Source of the DNA: AWTP1-13 sp035762425
Lineage (GTDB): Bacteria > Pseudomonadota > Alphaproteobacteria > Rhizobiales > Hyphomicrobiaceae
NCBI GenBank assembly: GCA_035762425.1
Contig: DASTOW010000279.1
Span: 1-34,207, forward strand
Reading direction: 5' to 3'
DNA: 34,207 bases
Shown: positions 15,955 to 25,726 of the stretch, piece after piece
How positions within the stretch are numbered: position 1 is the stretch's first letter
Layout of the letters: the number at the start of each line of letters is the position of its first letter
Position numbers and translations under genes: made by a program
Notes under the pieces: model-generated
Databases searched by the model: none
What the model was told of the DNA's origin: nothing
What the model saw: only the letters and a program-made list of their open reading frames with translations

Positions 15955-16958
15955 GGCGGACGGCCGCGGGCAAGTCTACCTGCCGACGCGAACGCCGCCG
16001 CCGATGCCTCCACCAATACCCACGCCGCCACCGCTCCCCCGGCCGATGCCGATCCCTCCGCTGGCAGAGCCGCCGACCGATCCACCGAGGTCGGGCAGCG
16101 ACGGGCGGACGTCGACGCGATCGCCTGTGTCGAAGCGCGGCGCGTCCGCTCCGGCAGGCTGGTGCGCAGGTCGGCACGCGCGGCCACGCTTGGCTGATAG
16201 ATCGTGACGCGGCCCACCGTGCGCATGCCGACGTCGGGCCGAGTCTGACCATGCACGACGACCGCCGGCGCGATGCGCACCATAGCCGCCGCCGAGACCT
16301 GGGTCACGTCGACGCCGCGGTTGACGATCCGGCCATTGAGCGCGGCATAGCTGCCGACGCGCGCCGTCGCCGCCAGCATGGCTTGGTTGCGCGCTGGCGG
16401 CACGCGTCGGGCCCTGATGTTGCCACGGGCAAAATCGGCCTCGCCGACGAACACCCAGCTCGGCTGATAGCGGGGCGCCGAGATGTCGGCGCCCACATAG
16501 ACGACCGTGCCGCGGCGCCACGTCGCTTCGGGCGGCATCGGCGCCCATCCGACATAGCCGCCTCCATAACGCCACTCGACCCAGGCCGGTCCCCATGCGT
16601 CGTCGGGCACCCAGACCCAGCCATATTCCGCAGTGTAAACCCAGCGGCCGTAGTGATACGTGGCCCAGCCCCACGGCTCATCTGTTTCCCAATACCAGCC
16701 GTATTCCTCCGTGTACACCCATTGGCCGGACACGTAAGGCTGCCAGCTTGCATCGCGGCTGGCCGGATACCAGACCATGCCGTAGTAAGGGTGGCGCACC
16801 CATTGGCCCTGTGCGGCGAGATCGTCGTAGAAGAACTCTATGGCGACGGGGTTGTCTGCTCGTGCTCGGTCGAGCGCCGCTGGACCGACCAGGATCAGGG
16901 CCGCGACGGCAAGGCGTAGCAGCGCGCGCACCACAACGATCAGGCCACCCGTGTACAT
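15951..16958 (-). CDS. DUF6600-type secreted Trp/Tyr-rich protein, C-terminus probably frameshifted
   Basis: The uninterrupted frame encodes 335 aa. A signal peptide (hydrophobic 9-27, likely cleavage after ARA near 34) is followed by repeated aromatic units of about 25-30 residues (GQWVYTEEYGWYWETDEPWG, then GRWVYTAEYGWVWVPDDAWG and GGGYVGWAPMPP). This pattern is typical of the DUF6600 family of exported proteins of unknown function. The last 70 residues of this frame are Ala/Ser/Arg-rich and unstructured in appearance. In another frame the same DNA reads ADAPRFDTGDRVDVRPSLPD and then a Gly-rich tail ending in GGGVRVGR at a TAG at 15976-15978, which looks like the true end. Loss of one base near 16130-16160 would explain this. 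The intact frame also runs into the pgi stop codon, whereas the alternative ends 21 bases short of it. Confidence 0.75.
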   Translation of the reverse strand: MYTGGLIVVVRALLRLAVAALILVGPAALDRARADNPVAIEFFYDDLAAQGQWVRHPYYGMVWYPASRDASWQPYVSGQWVYTEEYGWYWETDEPWGWATYHYGRWVYTAEYGWVWVPDDAWGPAWVEWRYGGGYVGWAPMPPEATWRRGTVVYVGADISAPRYQPSWVFVGEADFARGNIRARRVPPARNQAMLAATARVGSYAALNGRIVNRGVDVTQVSAAAMVRIAPAVVVHGQTRPDVGMRTVGRVTIYQPSVAARADLRTSLPERTRRASTQAIASTSARRCPTSVDRSAALPAEGSASAGGAVAAWVLVEASAAAFASAGRLARGRPP

Positions 16959-17083
16959 TCACACACACACCTCCCCGCCAGGCTGCGCGCCAAGTCACGC
17001 TCAAGTTTGCGCGATTCGCAGCAGGACAAATGCTGTCCTTGCGAGTTTGCAGGAATTAGGGCCGCGCCCAGAGTGACCAGGTT

Positions 17084-17117
17084 CCCGCGCGTTAAGAGAA
17101 CGCGCGGGTCAGGTTTT
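17084..17117 (+). terminator. Orphan + strand terminator-like hairpin
   Basis: Arms cccgcgcgtt (17084-17093) and aacgcgcggg (17099-17108) form a perfect 10-bp stem with a 5-base loop. TTTTT follows at 17113-17117. No + strand protein gene lies between the divergent DUF6600 gene start (16958) and this hairpin, so it may end a short RNA that includes the hairpin at 17016-17044. Confidence 0.45.
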
Positions 17118-17121
17118 TGCA

Positions 17122-17154
17122 CAGGGCCAGGCCAGCGTGGGCGGCCTGGCCCTG
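17122..17154 (-). terminator. Terminator-like hairpin after the 68 aa gene
   Basis: Arms cagggccaggcc (17122-17133) and ggcctggccctg (17143-17154) form a perfect 12-bp stem with a 9-base loop, starting 5 bases after the stop codon of the minus-strand gene. No T-tract follows on the minus strand, so it may instead protect the 3' end. Confidence 0.45.
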
Positions 17155-17159
17155 CGCCC

Positions 17160-17366
17160 TTAGATGTCGGGCATGCCCTTGCGATCCTTGCGCTGCTTTT
17201 CGTGCAGCCACGCGGCGGGCAACGCGTGTCGGTCGACCGTCACCACGTCCCAGAGGCCGCCCAGCTCGGGCACGTCAACGCGCACGCCGACCCGCGCGCC
17301 ACGCTCTTCGATCCAGCCAATCGTGGTGGTGGTGCCCTGTCTCAGAGTGCACTGGAAATACCGCAT
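17160..17366 (-). CDS. Conserved-looking small hypothetical protein (68 aa)
   Basis: This is a 68 aa protein with a textbook ribosome binding site (AGGAGA, 7 bases before the ATG at 17366). It begins MRYFQCTLRQGTTTTIGWIE, continues with short beta-like segments (GARVGVRVDVPELGGLWDVV) and ends in a basic helix with LPAAWLHEKQRKDRKGMPDI. Small proteins with the pattern WIEERGA...LP.AWL.EKQR..R.G are found in alphaproteobacteria and phages (recall); no function is known to me. It is predicted soluble and possibly a small beta-barrel. The upstream extension of the frame lacks start-site features. A strong hairpin follows the gene. Confidence 0.75.
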   Translation of the reverse strand: MRYFQCTLRQGTTTTIGWIEERGARVGVRVDVPELGGLWDVVTVDRHALPAAWLHEKQRKDRKGMPDI

Positions 17367-17664
17367 GGTGAAATCTCCTGGTTGAACGCACAAGCGCAAG
17401 GTGGCGATCGATGCCGCGCGGAGGCGTGTCTTGTCGGGGTTGGCGCGACCATCGCGGCCGGTGCAAGGCAACAACTGAGCGCTGCCGGGTTTGGGGTGCC
17501 GGCACAAACAACGGCGCAGCTGTCAGGTCAAAAGCGTCATGGCCGGCTTGTGCTGCGCCAATGTGGCGTTTTCAGGTTGCCGCCGCCAAGGCGTTTGACG
17601 GCTGGCCTTGGCAACGGGCCTCGGACAAGCATGCCACGCAGGGGTGCACGAGCGGGAGCCGGCT
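17367..17664. other. Divergent intergenic region upstream of the 68 aa gene and the MFS gene
   Basis: Nearly 300 bases without a supported gene separate two divergently read genes and should hold both promoters. I see no clear promoter boxes, tRNA or riboswitch. Confidence 0.35.
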
Positions 17665-18918
17665 ATGCAGCTGGCGAGGTTGACGCGCGCATCTGCGGGG
17701 TCCAATGGTCCGGCCATGACCATGGTTGCCGCCGCCCCGCGCCGTCCGCTCCTGCCCATCCTGGTGGCGTTGAGCGGAGCGCATCTGCTGAACGACCTGA
17801 TCCAGTCGATGATCCCGGCCATGTACCCGCTTCTCAAGGAAGCGTACGTGCTGGACTTCGCCCAGATCGGGCTCATCACGCTCGCCTTTCAGGTAACCTC
17901 GTCGCTGCTGCAGCCGGTGCTCGGCTTGGTTATGGATCACAAGCCCTGGCCCTACGCGATGGTCGCCGGCATGGCCGCAACGCTCTCAGGCGTACTCGGG
18001 CTGTCGTTCGCCGGCAGCTACCCGATGATCCTCGTCTCGGTTGCCTTGATCGGGCTCGGATCGGCCGTATTCCATCCTGAGGCGACGCGCATGGCGCGCC
18101 ACGCCGCGGCCGGCCAGCAGGGATTTGCGCAGGGCATTTTCCAGATCGGCGGCCATGCGGGCTATGCCATGGGACCGCTGCTGGCGGCGATGATCGTGGT
18201 TCCGCGCGGACAGTCTAGTCTGGCCTGGACGTCGGTTGTGGCCCTCGTTGCCATGGTGCTGATGACGTGGACGGCGGGCCGCTACGCCGAGATGCGCCGC
18301 TCGCAGATCGCCGCAGGCAAGGAGCAGACGACGAGCGACGCAGGCGCTCAGGTCGTGACGGACGGACGCGTGATGTTGGCGATGGCGATCCTGATCGTGC
18401 TGCTGCTGTCGAAGAACGGCTACACGGCGGCGTTCACGTCCTACTACACATTCTTCCTGCTCGAGCGGTTCGGGGTGTCGGTGCAGCTGTCGCAGATCAT
18501 GCTGTTCCTTTATTTGGTGGTCGGCGCGCTCGGTGTGATTATCGGCGGCATGATCGGCGATCGCTTCGGCCGCCACCGCGTGATCTGGATATCGATTCTG
18601 GGGTCGCTGCCGTTCGCACTGCTGCTGCCCTACGCGAACCTGTTCTGGACGGGTGTGCTCAGCGTGATCGTCAGTATGGTGATGGCTAGCGCATTCTCCT
18701 CGATCCTGATCTATGCCATCGACCTGGTCCCGCATCGCGTGGGTCTTGTGGGTGGGCTGTTCTATGGCCTGGCATTCGGGCTAGGCGGATTGGCGGCGGC
18801 AGGGCTGGGCGTGCTGGCTGACCACATCGGTATCATCGCGGTATTCAAGCTCGTCGCCTGGTTGCCGGCGCTGGGCCTCCTGACTTTCCTGCTGCCGCGC
18901 ACAACTACGGTGCGGTAG
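17665..18918 (+). CDS. fsr: MFS transporter, fosmidomycin-resistance (Fsr) type
   Basis: The protein (417 aa from 17665, 400 aa from the ATG at 17716) is a 12-helix major facilitator closely resembling E. coli Fsr. Shared landmarks are SGAHLLNDLIQSMIPAMYPL near the first helix, GLITLAFQVTSSLLQPVLG, GLGSAVFHPEATRMAR, GIFQIGGHAGYAMGPLLAA, SYYTFFL in the second half, and GGMIGDRFGRHRVIW. Fsr exports fosmidomycin in E. coli; its natural substrate is unknown, so the resistance label should not be taken as demonstrated function. The start at 17665 has a good GGGAG site at 6-base spacing; the next ATG (17716) has none but gives a length closer to the family. The flavoprotein gene begins 84 bases downstream on the same strand. 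Confidence 0.88.
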   Translation: MQLARLTRASAGSNGPAMTMVAAAPRRPLLPILVALSGAHLLNDLIQSMIPAMYPLLKEAYVLDFAQIGLITLAFQVTSSLLQPVLGLVMDHKPWPYAMVAGMAATLSGVLGLSFAGSYPMILVSVALIGLGSAVFHPEATRMARHAAAGQQGFAQGIFQIGGHAGYAMGPLLAAMIVVPRGQSSLAWTSVVALVAMVLMTWTAGRYAEMRRSQIAAGKEQTTSDAGAQVVTDGRVMLAMAILIVLLLSKNGYTAAFTSYYTFFLLERFGVSVQLSQIMLFLYLVVGALGVIIGGMIGDRFGRHRVIWISILGSLPFALLLPYANLFWTGVLSVIVSMVMASAFSSILIYAIDLVPHRVGLVGGLFYGLAFGLGGLAAAGLGVLADHIGIIAVFKLVAWLPALGLLTFLLPRTTTVR

Positions 18919-19002
18919 GGGCTCTGGTCCACTCTTGAGCTTGCATTCGTGCACGCGCTGGTCGACGCTTTCGACACAACGCGCCAGCATGGAGCAAGCC
19001 GC

Positions 19003-21474
19003 ATGTCCGAGCTTCCAAAACAGGTCCGATGCGTGGTCATCGGCGGCGGCATCATCGGTTGCTCGGTCGCCTATCATCTCGCCAAGCTCGGCTGGCAGGA
19101 CGTCATCCTGCTGGAACGCAAGCGGCTGACCTCGGGCACCACCTGGCACGCGGCGGGTTTGATCGGCCAGCTGCGCTCCTCGAGCACGCTCACCAAAATC
19201 GCCAAGTACTCCGCAAACCTGATGGCGGAGCTGGAGGCCGAGACGGGCGTCGTCACCGGCTTTCGCCAGAACGGCTCGCTGTCGCTCGCCCTGTCGCGTG
19301 AGCGCATGCAAGAGCTGAAGCGACAGGCTACCATGGGCAAGGTGTTCGGCGTCGAGGCCTATATGGTGTCGCCGTCGGAGGCGCGTGACAAACATCCGCT
19401 GATCGACCAGAAGGGCGTGGAAGGCGGCCTGTTCATCCCGGCAAACGGCCAGGCCGATCCGGCCAATATCACGCAGGCGTTCGCCAAGGCGGCCCGACAG
19501 CGCGGCGTGCGCATCTTCGAGAACACCAAGGTGACCGGCATCCGCCAGGCCGATGGGCGCGTGACGGGCGTCGATACCGCGCAGGGTGCGATCAGCGCCG
19601 AGTACGTCGTCAACTGCGCGGGCCTGTGGGCGCGCGAGATCGGCCGCTGGGCCGGCGTGAACGTGCCGCTGCTGGCGGCGGAGCACTTCTACGTCGTCAC
19701 CGATGCGAGCCCCGATATTCCGCGCAACCTGCCGGTGCTGCGGGTGCCCGACGAGAGCAGCTACATCAAGGAGGAGGCCGGCAAGCTGCTCATCGGCTTC
19801 TTCGAGCCGAACGGCAAAGCGCTGCCCGACAGCAAGATCCCCGAGGCCAGCGAGTTCCTCAATCTGCCCGACGACTGGGAGCACCTGAGCCGCGAGCTGG
19901 AGCTGGCGTCCGAGCGCCTGCCGATCCTGAAGCGCATCGGGCTGCACACCTTCTTCAACGGGCCGGAGAGCTTCACGCCCGACGGCCGCTGGGTGGTGGG
20001 CGAGGCGCCGACCCTGCGCAATTTCTTCGTTGCGGCAGGCTTCAATTCGATCGGCATCCAGACCGCCGGCGGCGCAGGCAAGGCGCTCGCCGAGTGGATG
20101 GAGGCGGGAGGTCCGACCATGGATCTCACCAGCGTCGACATCCGCCGTTGCCAGCCCTTCCATGGCAACACGACCTATCTGGCCGATCGCATCGGCGAGG
20201 CGCTCGGGTTGCACTACGCCGACCAGTTTCCCCATCGCGCTCCCTCGACTGCGCGCGGCGTACGCACCACGCCGCTGCATGATCGGTTGCTGGAGCGCGG
20301 CGCCTGCTTCACAGAGGCCTCCGGCTGGGAGCGCGCCGGCTGGTTCCTGCCCGAGGCGGCCCGCGACCGTGGCGAGAAGGCCGAGTATCGCTACAGCTGG
20401 GGTCGGCAGACCTGGTTCGGCCACGCCGGCGAGGAGCACAAAGCCGTGCGCACCGGCGTCGGCCTATTCGACCTCTCACCATTCGGCAAGATCCGCGTCG
20501 AGGGCCGGGACGCCGAGGACGTGTTGCAGCGCATCTGCGCCAATGACGTCGCCATGCCGCCGGGCCGCATCGTCTATACGCAATGGCTGAACGGCCGCGC
20601 CGGCATCGAGGCCGACCTCACCGTTGCACGGCTGTCCAGCGACACGTTCATGGTTGTGACGTCGTCGGCGACGGTGCTGCGCGATCTCGCCTGGCTGAAG
20701 CGGCACACGCCGGAGGGTGCGCATTGCGTGGCCACCGATGTGACCTCCGCGGAGGCCTGTCTGGCGGTGATGGGGCCGCGCTCGCGCCAGCTGCTGGCCG
20801 GTCTTGTGGATGTGCCGCTCAGCAACGACGCCTTCCCGTTTGCCAGCTGGCGCCAGGTGGAGATCGGCTATGCGGTTGGGCGCGCGCACCGCGTCTCCTA
20901 CGTCGGCGAACTCGGCTGGGAGCTGTACGTTCCCTCCGACATGGCGCGGCATGCGTTTGATGCGCTCGTTGAGCGCGGCGCTGACGTCGGCTTGAGACTT
21001 TGCGGCAGCCATGCGCTCGACAGCTGCCGCATGGAGAAGGCGTATCGCCACTTCGGCCACGACATCGCCTCCACCGACCATGTGCTCGAGGCGGGGCTCG
21101 GCTTCGCAGTGAAGATCGACAAACCGCGCGGCCGGTTCGGCGATTTCCTGGGTCGTGACAGCGCCGTTGCGGCGAAACAGGCGGGCCTGCAGCGACGCCT
21201 TGTGCAGTTCATGCTCGCCGATGCGCAGCCGCTGCTCTACGGCAACGAGGCGATCTGGCGCGACGATCGCATCGTCGGATACCTGACGTCCGGCGCTTAC
21301 GGACATCATCTGGGTGCCGCAGTCGGCCTCGGCTACGTCACGTGCCCGGCAAGCGCGACGGCGCGTGACCTGCTCGCGTCCGACTACGCCATCGAGGTGG
21401 CCAACGAGAAGGTCGCGGCCCGCGCCAGTCTCGAGCCGCTGTACGATCCCAAGGGCGAGCGGCTGCGCGGCTGA
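19003..21474 (+). CDS. Dimethylglycine/sarcosine dehydrogenase-like flavoprotein with aminomethyltransferase (GcvT) domain
   Basis: This is an 823 aa two-domain enzyme. The N-terminal FAD-dependent oxidoreductase (DAO) domain starts with the dinucleotide-binding loop VVIGGGIIGCSVAYHL (11-26). SGTTWHAAGL (44-53) contains His49, equivalent to the histidine that carries covalently bound FAD in dimethylglycine and sarcosine dehydrogenases. From about residue 425 a GcvT-like folate-binding domain follows, with GVGLFDLSPFGKIRVEG, NDVAMPPGRIVYTQWLNGRAG, SYVGELGWELYVP and DSCRMEKAYRHFGHD. Such enzymes demethylate N-methylated glycines and pass the one-carbon unit to tetrahydrofolate. The exact substrate cannot be read from the sequence. 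The ATG at 19003 has a GGAG 8 bases upstream. Length matches the family (about 800-860 aa). No other glycine-betaine catabolism gene is nearby. Confidence 0.9.
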   Translation: MSELPKQVRCVVIGGGIIGCSVAYHLAKLGWQDVILLERKRLTSGTTWHAAGLIGQLRSSSTLTKIAKYSANLMAELEAETGVVTGFRQNGSLSLALSRERMQELKRQATMGKVFGVEAYMVSPSEARDKHPLIDQKGVEGGLFIPANGQADPANITQAFAKAARQRGVRIFENTKVTGIRQADGRVTGVDTAQGAISAEYVVNCAGLWAREIGRWAGVNVPLLAAEHFYVVTDASPDIPRNLPVLRVPDESSYIKEEAGKLLIGFFEPNGKALPDSKIPEASEFLNLPDDWEHLSRELELASERLPILKRIGLHTFFNGPESFTPDGRWVVGEAPTLRNFFVAAGFNSIGIQTAGGAGKALAEWMEAGGPTMDLTSVDIRRCQPFHGNTTYLADRIGEALGLHYADQFPHRAPSTARGVRTTPLHDRLLERGACFTEASGWERAGWFLPEAARDRGEKAEYRYSWGRQTWFGHAGEEHKAVRTGVGLFDLSPFGKIRVEGRDAEDVLQRICANDVAMPPGRIVYTQWLNGRAGIEADLTVARLSSDTFMVVTSSATVLRDLAWLKRHTPEGAHCVATDVTSAEACLAVMGPRSRQLLAGLVDVPLSNDAFPFASWRQVEIGYAVGRAHRVSYVGELGWELYVPSDMARHAFDALVERGADVGLRLCGSHALDSCRMEKAYRHFGHDIASTDHVLEAGLGFAVKIDKPRGRFGDFLGRDSAVAAKQAGLQRRLVQFMLADAQPLLYGNEAIWRDDRIVGYLTSGAYGHHLGAAVGLGYVTCPASATARDLLASDYAIEVANEKVAARASLEPLYDPKGERLRG

Positions 21475-21622
21475 CCGACCGCCGCGAGGCGACCAGCTGG
21501 TGCGTGGGCGGCATTGGCTTTTCCACCGATGCTGAACCATCTTGGCGCAGCCCTGGCTATCGGAGCGCGGGCCCGCTAAGACCGTGCGACGTCGCCATCA
21601 CGATTCGCGAGGAGCCGGATTC

Positions 21623-23443
<1,821 letters not shown>

Positions 23444-23459
23444 GCTGCCGCGGCCGACC

Positions 23460-24194
23460 CTACTGGCAGCGCGAAAGGATGCCGCGGTCGAAGTGGAAGT
23501 GGTCGCGATGCGCCTCGTTGTAGTCGGGGCCGATGGCGACCCGGAAATAGCGGCAGGCGCGGCCGTGCACGGCACGCAGGAAGCGGGCCTCGACGCCGTC
23601 GCCCTTCCAGTGCTGTGCCACGCTGATGCGGCGTCCGTCTGCGAGCTGGAAAGCGCCGATGTCGACGGCATTGGCGGTCGCATGCTCGCTGCGCCAGGCC
23701 TTCCATTTCGCATTGCCGATGATGTTGCGGCACGAATAGCTGCCGAAGCTCTGGATCGAGGCGACGCGTTGGCCGAACATCTCCTGCGCCACCGGCTGCA
23801 CATCGTGCTCGAACCAGATGGCGAGCGCCAAGGCCGCCTCGCAGGTGACCTTGTCGTAGCCTGACTTGACGCCGCCTGCCGTCGACAGGCGCACGGCGTT
23901 GCGCCATCCGCAGCCATCCTTAAGCGGGCTGTCGGCGATCGGCTGGGCCTCGATGTGCGGCGGCTTCAGGGTACGCTTGCACAGATCGGGATGGTGCCTG
24001 ATCTCGGCCAGCCGCCAGTCGACCAGCCACGGGTTGGCGCTGGCAAGGTCGAGCCTGGGCAACGGGCTCAGCCACGACGGCACCCAGCCTTGCCGGAACA
24101 GCAACGCCACGCCTACGGCCAGCAGCACCATCAGGAAGATGCGCGGTGCGCGCGAGCGGCGGCGGGCGCTTGGTTGTTGGGTCGGTTTCTGCAT
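23460..24194 (-). CDS. Extensin-like family protein (Extensin-like_C)
   Basis: The 244 aa protein has a basic N-terminus and a single hydrophobic segment (about 18-33), so it is anchored in or exported across the inner membrane. The rest is the extensin-like C-terminal domain seen in many alphaproteobacteria: FGSYSCRNI (150-158), SEHATANAVDIGAFQLADGR (169-188), HGRACRYFRVAIGPDYNEAH (210-229) and HRDHFHFD (229-236). H171, D178, H232 and H234 reproduce the H-x6-D ... H-x-H zinc pattern of M15/LAS-type peptidoglycan peptidases, which suggests a cell-wall enzyme; this is inference. The ATG at 24194 has AGGTG at 5-base spacing. The name comes from plant extensins and does not imply a plant-like role. 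Confidence 0.87.
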   Translation of the reverse strand: MQKPTQQPSARRRSRAPRIFLMVLLAVGVALLFRQGWVPSWLSPLPRLDLASANPWLVDWRLAEIRHHPDLCKRTLKPPHIEAQPIADSPLKDGCGWRNAVRLSTAGGVKSGYDKVTCEAALALAIWFEHDVQPVAQEMFGQRVASIQSFGSYSCRNIIGNAKWKAWRSEHATANAVDIGAFQLADGRRISVAQHWKGDGVEARFLRAVHGRACRYFRVAIGPDYNEAHRDHFHFDRGILSRCQ

Positions 24195-24332
24195 TATCGC
24201 ACCTATCAGGGTCTGCCGGAGGCCCGGCCAAGTCGGGCTGCAAGTCCCCTCAGGGGCATGCACAACAAACGAAAGGTAGGAGCCAGGATAGCTGCCGGCC
24301 GGTCGGTTGGGGGTGCAGGAAGACCGCGCGCG

Positions 24333-24545
24333 TCAAAAATCGGAGGCGATGCCGCCCTTCTCCCAGTCGCCATAGCGGGTTGGATCGGGCCCGTCGCGGC
24401 CGCCAACCTCCTTGGGCCGGGGATGGGCCGAGCGCTCGGCATCGGCCCGCCGGCGCCGCGCCTCGGCCTCCGCCAGGGCGCGCTCCGCCTGCGGCGTCAA
24501 ACGCGGCTTGGGTTCCGGCTTGGCGGCCGGTTCGTGATCGGACAT
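24333..24545 (-). CDS. DUF1674 protein (SDHAF4-like succinate dehydrogenase assembly factor)
   Basis: The 70 aa protein has a charged helical N-terminal half (LTPQAERALAEAEARRRRAD) and the diagnostic C-terminal signature of DUF1674, PKEVGGRDGPDPTRYGDWEK followed by GGIASDF. The mitochondrial member (SDHAF4/Sdh8) protects the flavinylated succinate dehydrogenase subunit during assembly; a similar role in alphaproteobacteria is inferred. The ATG at 24545 has GGAG at 6-base spacing and gives the usual length. A start at 24587, preceded by a perfect GGAGGT, would add 14 residues (MGMFGPEGQIPEMR) and is a real alternative. It is divergent from htpX, a pairing common in Hyphomicrobiales (recall). 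Confidence 0.88.
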   Translation of the reverse strand: MSDHEPAAKPEPKPRLTPQAERALAEAEARRRRADAERSAHPRPKEVGGRDGPDPTRYGDWEKGGIASDF

Positions 24546-24644
24546 TCGCATCTCCGGGATCTGGCCCTCAGGCCCGAACATACCCATATTACCTCCGCCT
24601 GCGTTATGCAGGTAGAACAGGAAAAAGGACCAAGGATCACAGCA

Positions 24645-25610
24645 ATGCCGACCAACTTCGCCAAGACCGGGCTGCTGCTCGCCGCGCTGACGGGCATCTT
24701 CGTGGCTATGGGCGCGGTCATCGGCGGCCAGACCGGCATGGTTATCGCGTTCGTCGTCGCGCTGGGCATGAACATGTTCAGCCTCTGGCAGTCCGACAAG
24801 ATGGTGCTGCGCATGTACGGCGCCGAGGAGGTCGATGCGGCCAGCGGCGGAGAGTACTACCGTATTGTCCAGGACCTGGCGCGCCGGGCGGAGCTGCCCA
24901 TGCCGCGCGTCTACGTGATGAACAACCCGCAGCCCAATGCGTTCGCGACAGGCCGCAACCCGGCCAATGCCGCCGTGTGTGCCTCGACCGGCCTGCTGGA
25001 AATGCTTACGCCTGAGGAAGTGTCGGGCGTGATGGCGCACGAGCTGGCGCACGTGAAGAACTACGACACGCTGACCATGGCGGTGGCAGCCACCATCGGC
25101 GGCGCCGTGTCGATGCTGGCGCAGTACCTGCAGTTCGGTGCGCTGTTCGGCGGTAACCGCGACAACAACCACGTGGGTTGGCTCGGTACGCTGGCGGCAA
25201 TCATCCTGGCGCCGCTGGCCGCCATGATGGTGCAGATGGCCATCAGCCGCTCGCGCGAGTATCAGGCCGACCACGTCGGCGCGCTGATCTGCGGCAACCC
25301 GATCTGGCTGGCTTCGGCCCTGCAGAAGATCGAGCACTATGCACGCGGCATCCGCAACGAGCCGGCCGAGGCGGCGCCGGCAACCGCGCACCTGTTCATC
25401 ATCAACCCGCTGACCGGCGAGGGCATGGACAACCTCTTCTCGACCCATCCCAACACCGCGAACCGCGTCGCCGAGTTGGAGAAGCTGGCCGCCGAGCTTG
25501 GCGCCGGCGGCCGGCGCAGCATGGCGGGGCGCGCCGCAGGCGGCAGCACGGCCGGCCCGTGGAGCGGTGGCAGCGGCGGTGCCCGCGACCAGGGCGGTCC
25601 CTGGGGCTAA
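24645..25610 (+). CDS. htpX: Membrane zinc metalloprotease HtpX
   Basis: This 321 aa M48-family protease degrades misfolded inner-membrane proteins, alongside FtsH. Two hydrophobic segments at the N-terminus (about 8-27 and 31-47) and two more in the middle (about 143-165 and 180-200) anchor it. The catalytic site is H132-E133-x2-H136 in VMAHELAHVKNYDT, and the third zinc ligand is Glu205 in SRSREYQADHVGA. The conserved NPQPNAFATGRNP (94-106) precedes it. The C-terminal tail is Gly/Ser-rich (about 292-321). The ATG at 24645 is preceded by AAGGA at 8-base spacing; the frame is open far upstream but that part is unrelated. Length is normal (about 290-330). Confidence 0.95.
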   Translation: MPTNFAKTGLLLAALTGIFVAMGAVIGGQTGMVIAFVVALGMNMFSLWQSDKMVLRMYGAEEVDAASGGEYYRIVQDLARRAELPMPRVYVMNNPQPNAFATGRNPANAAVCASTGLLEMLTPEEVSGVMAHELAHVKNYDTLTMAVAATIGGAVSMLAQYLQFGALFGGNRDNNHVGWLGTLAAIILAPLAAMMVQMAISRSREYQADHVGALICGNPIWLASALQKIEHYARGIRNEPAEAAPATAHLFIINPLTGEGMDNLFSTHPNTANRVAELEKLAAELGAGGRRSMAGRAAGGSTAGPWSGGSGGARDQGGPWG

Positions 25611-25618
25611 GACCAACG

Positions 25619-25652
25619 GTCATCCCGGACGTCGCGCAGCGACGATCCGGGA
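25619..25652. repeat. Intergenic palindromic repeat (gtcatcccgg family), copy 2
   Basis: The core gtcatcccggac (25619-25630) is identical to that at 14499-14510. The local stem is tcccgga (25623-25629) with tccggga (25646-25652), continued inside by gtcg/cgac around a 5-base loop. It sits in the gap between the convergent htpX and nuclease-fold genes and could end both transcripts. Confidence 0.65.
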
Positions 25653-25726
25653 GCCAGGCTATGCACAAAAACGGCTTTGCCGGGTCCGGGCTCTGAGCGT
25701 CGCTCAGGCCGCCACCTTGCCGCGCT

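Noticed and set aside
18781..20439. Long minus-strand open frame (552 codons) opposite the MFS and flavoprotein genes
   Set aside because: It is antisense to two well-supported genes, is rich in Arg/His/Gln/Leu as expected for reverse frames in high-GC DNA, and shows no domain.
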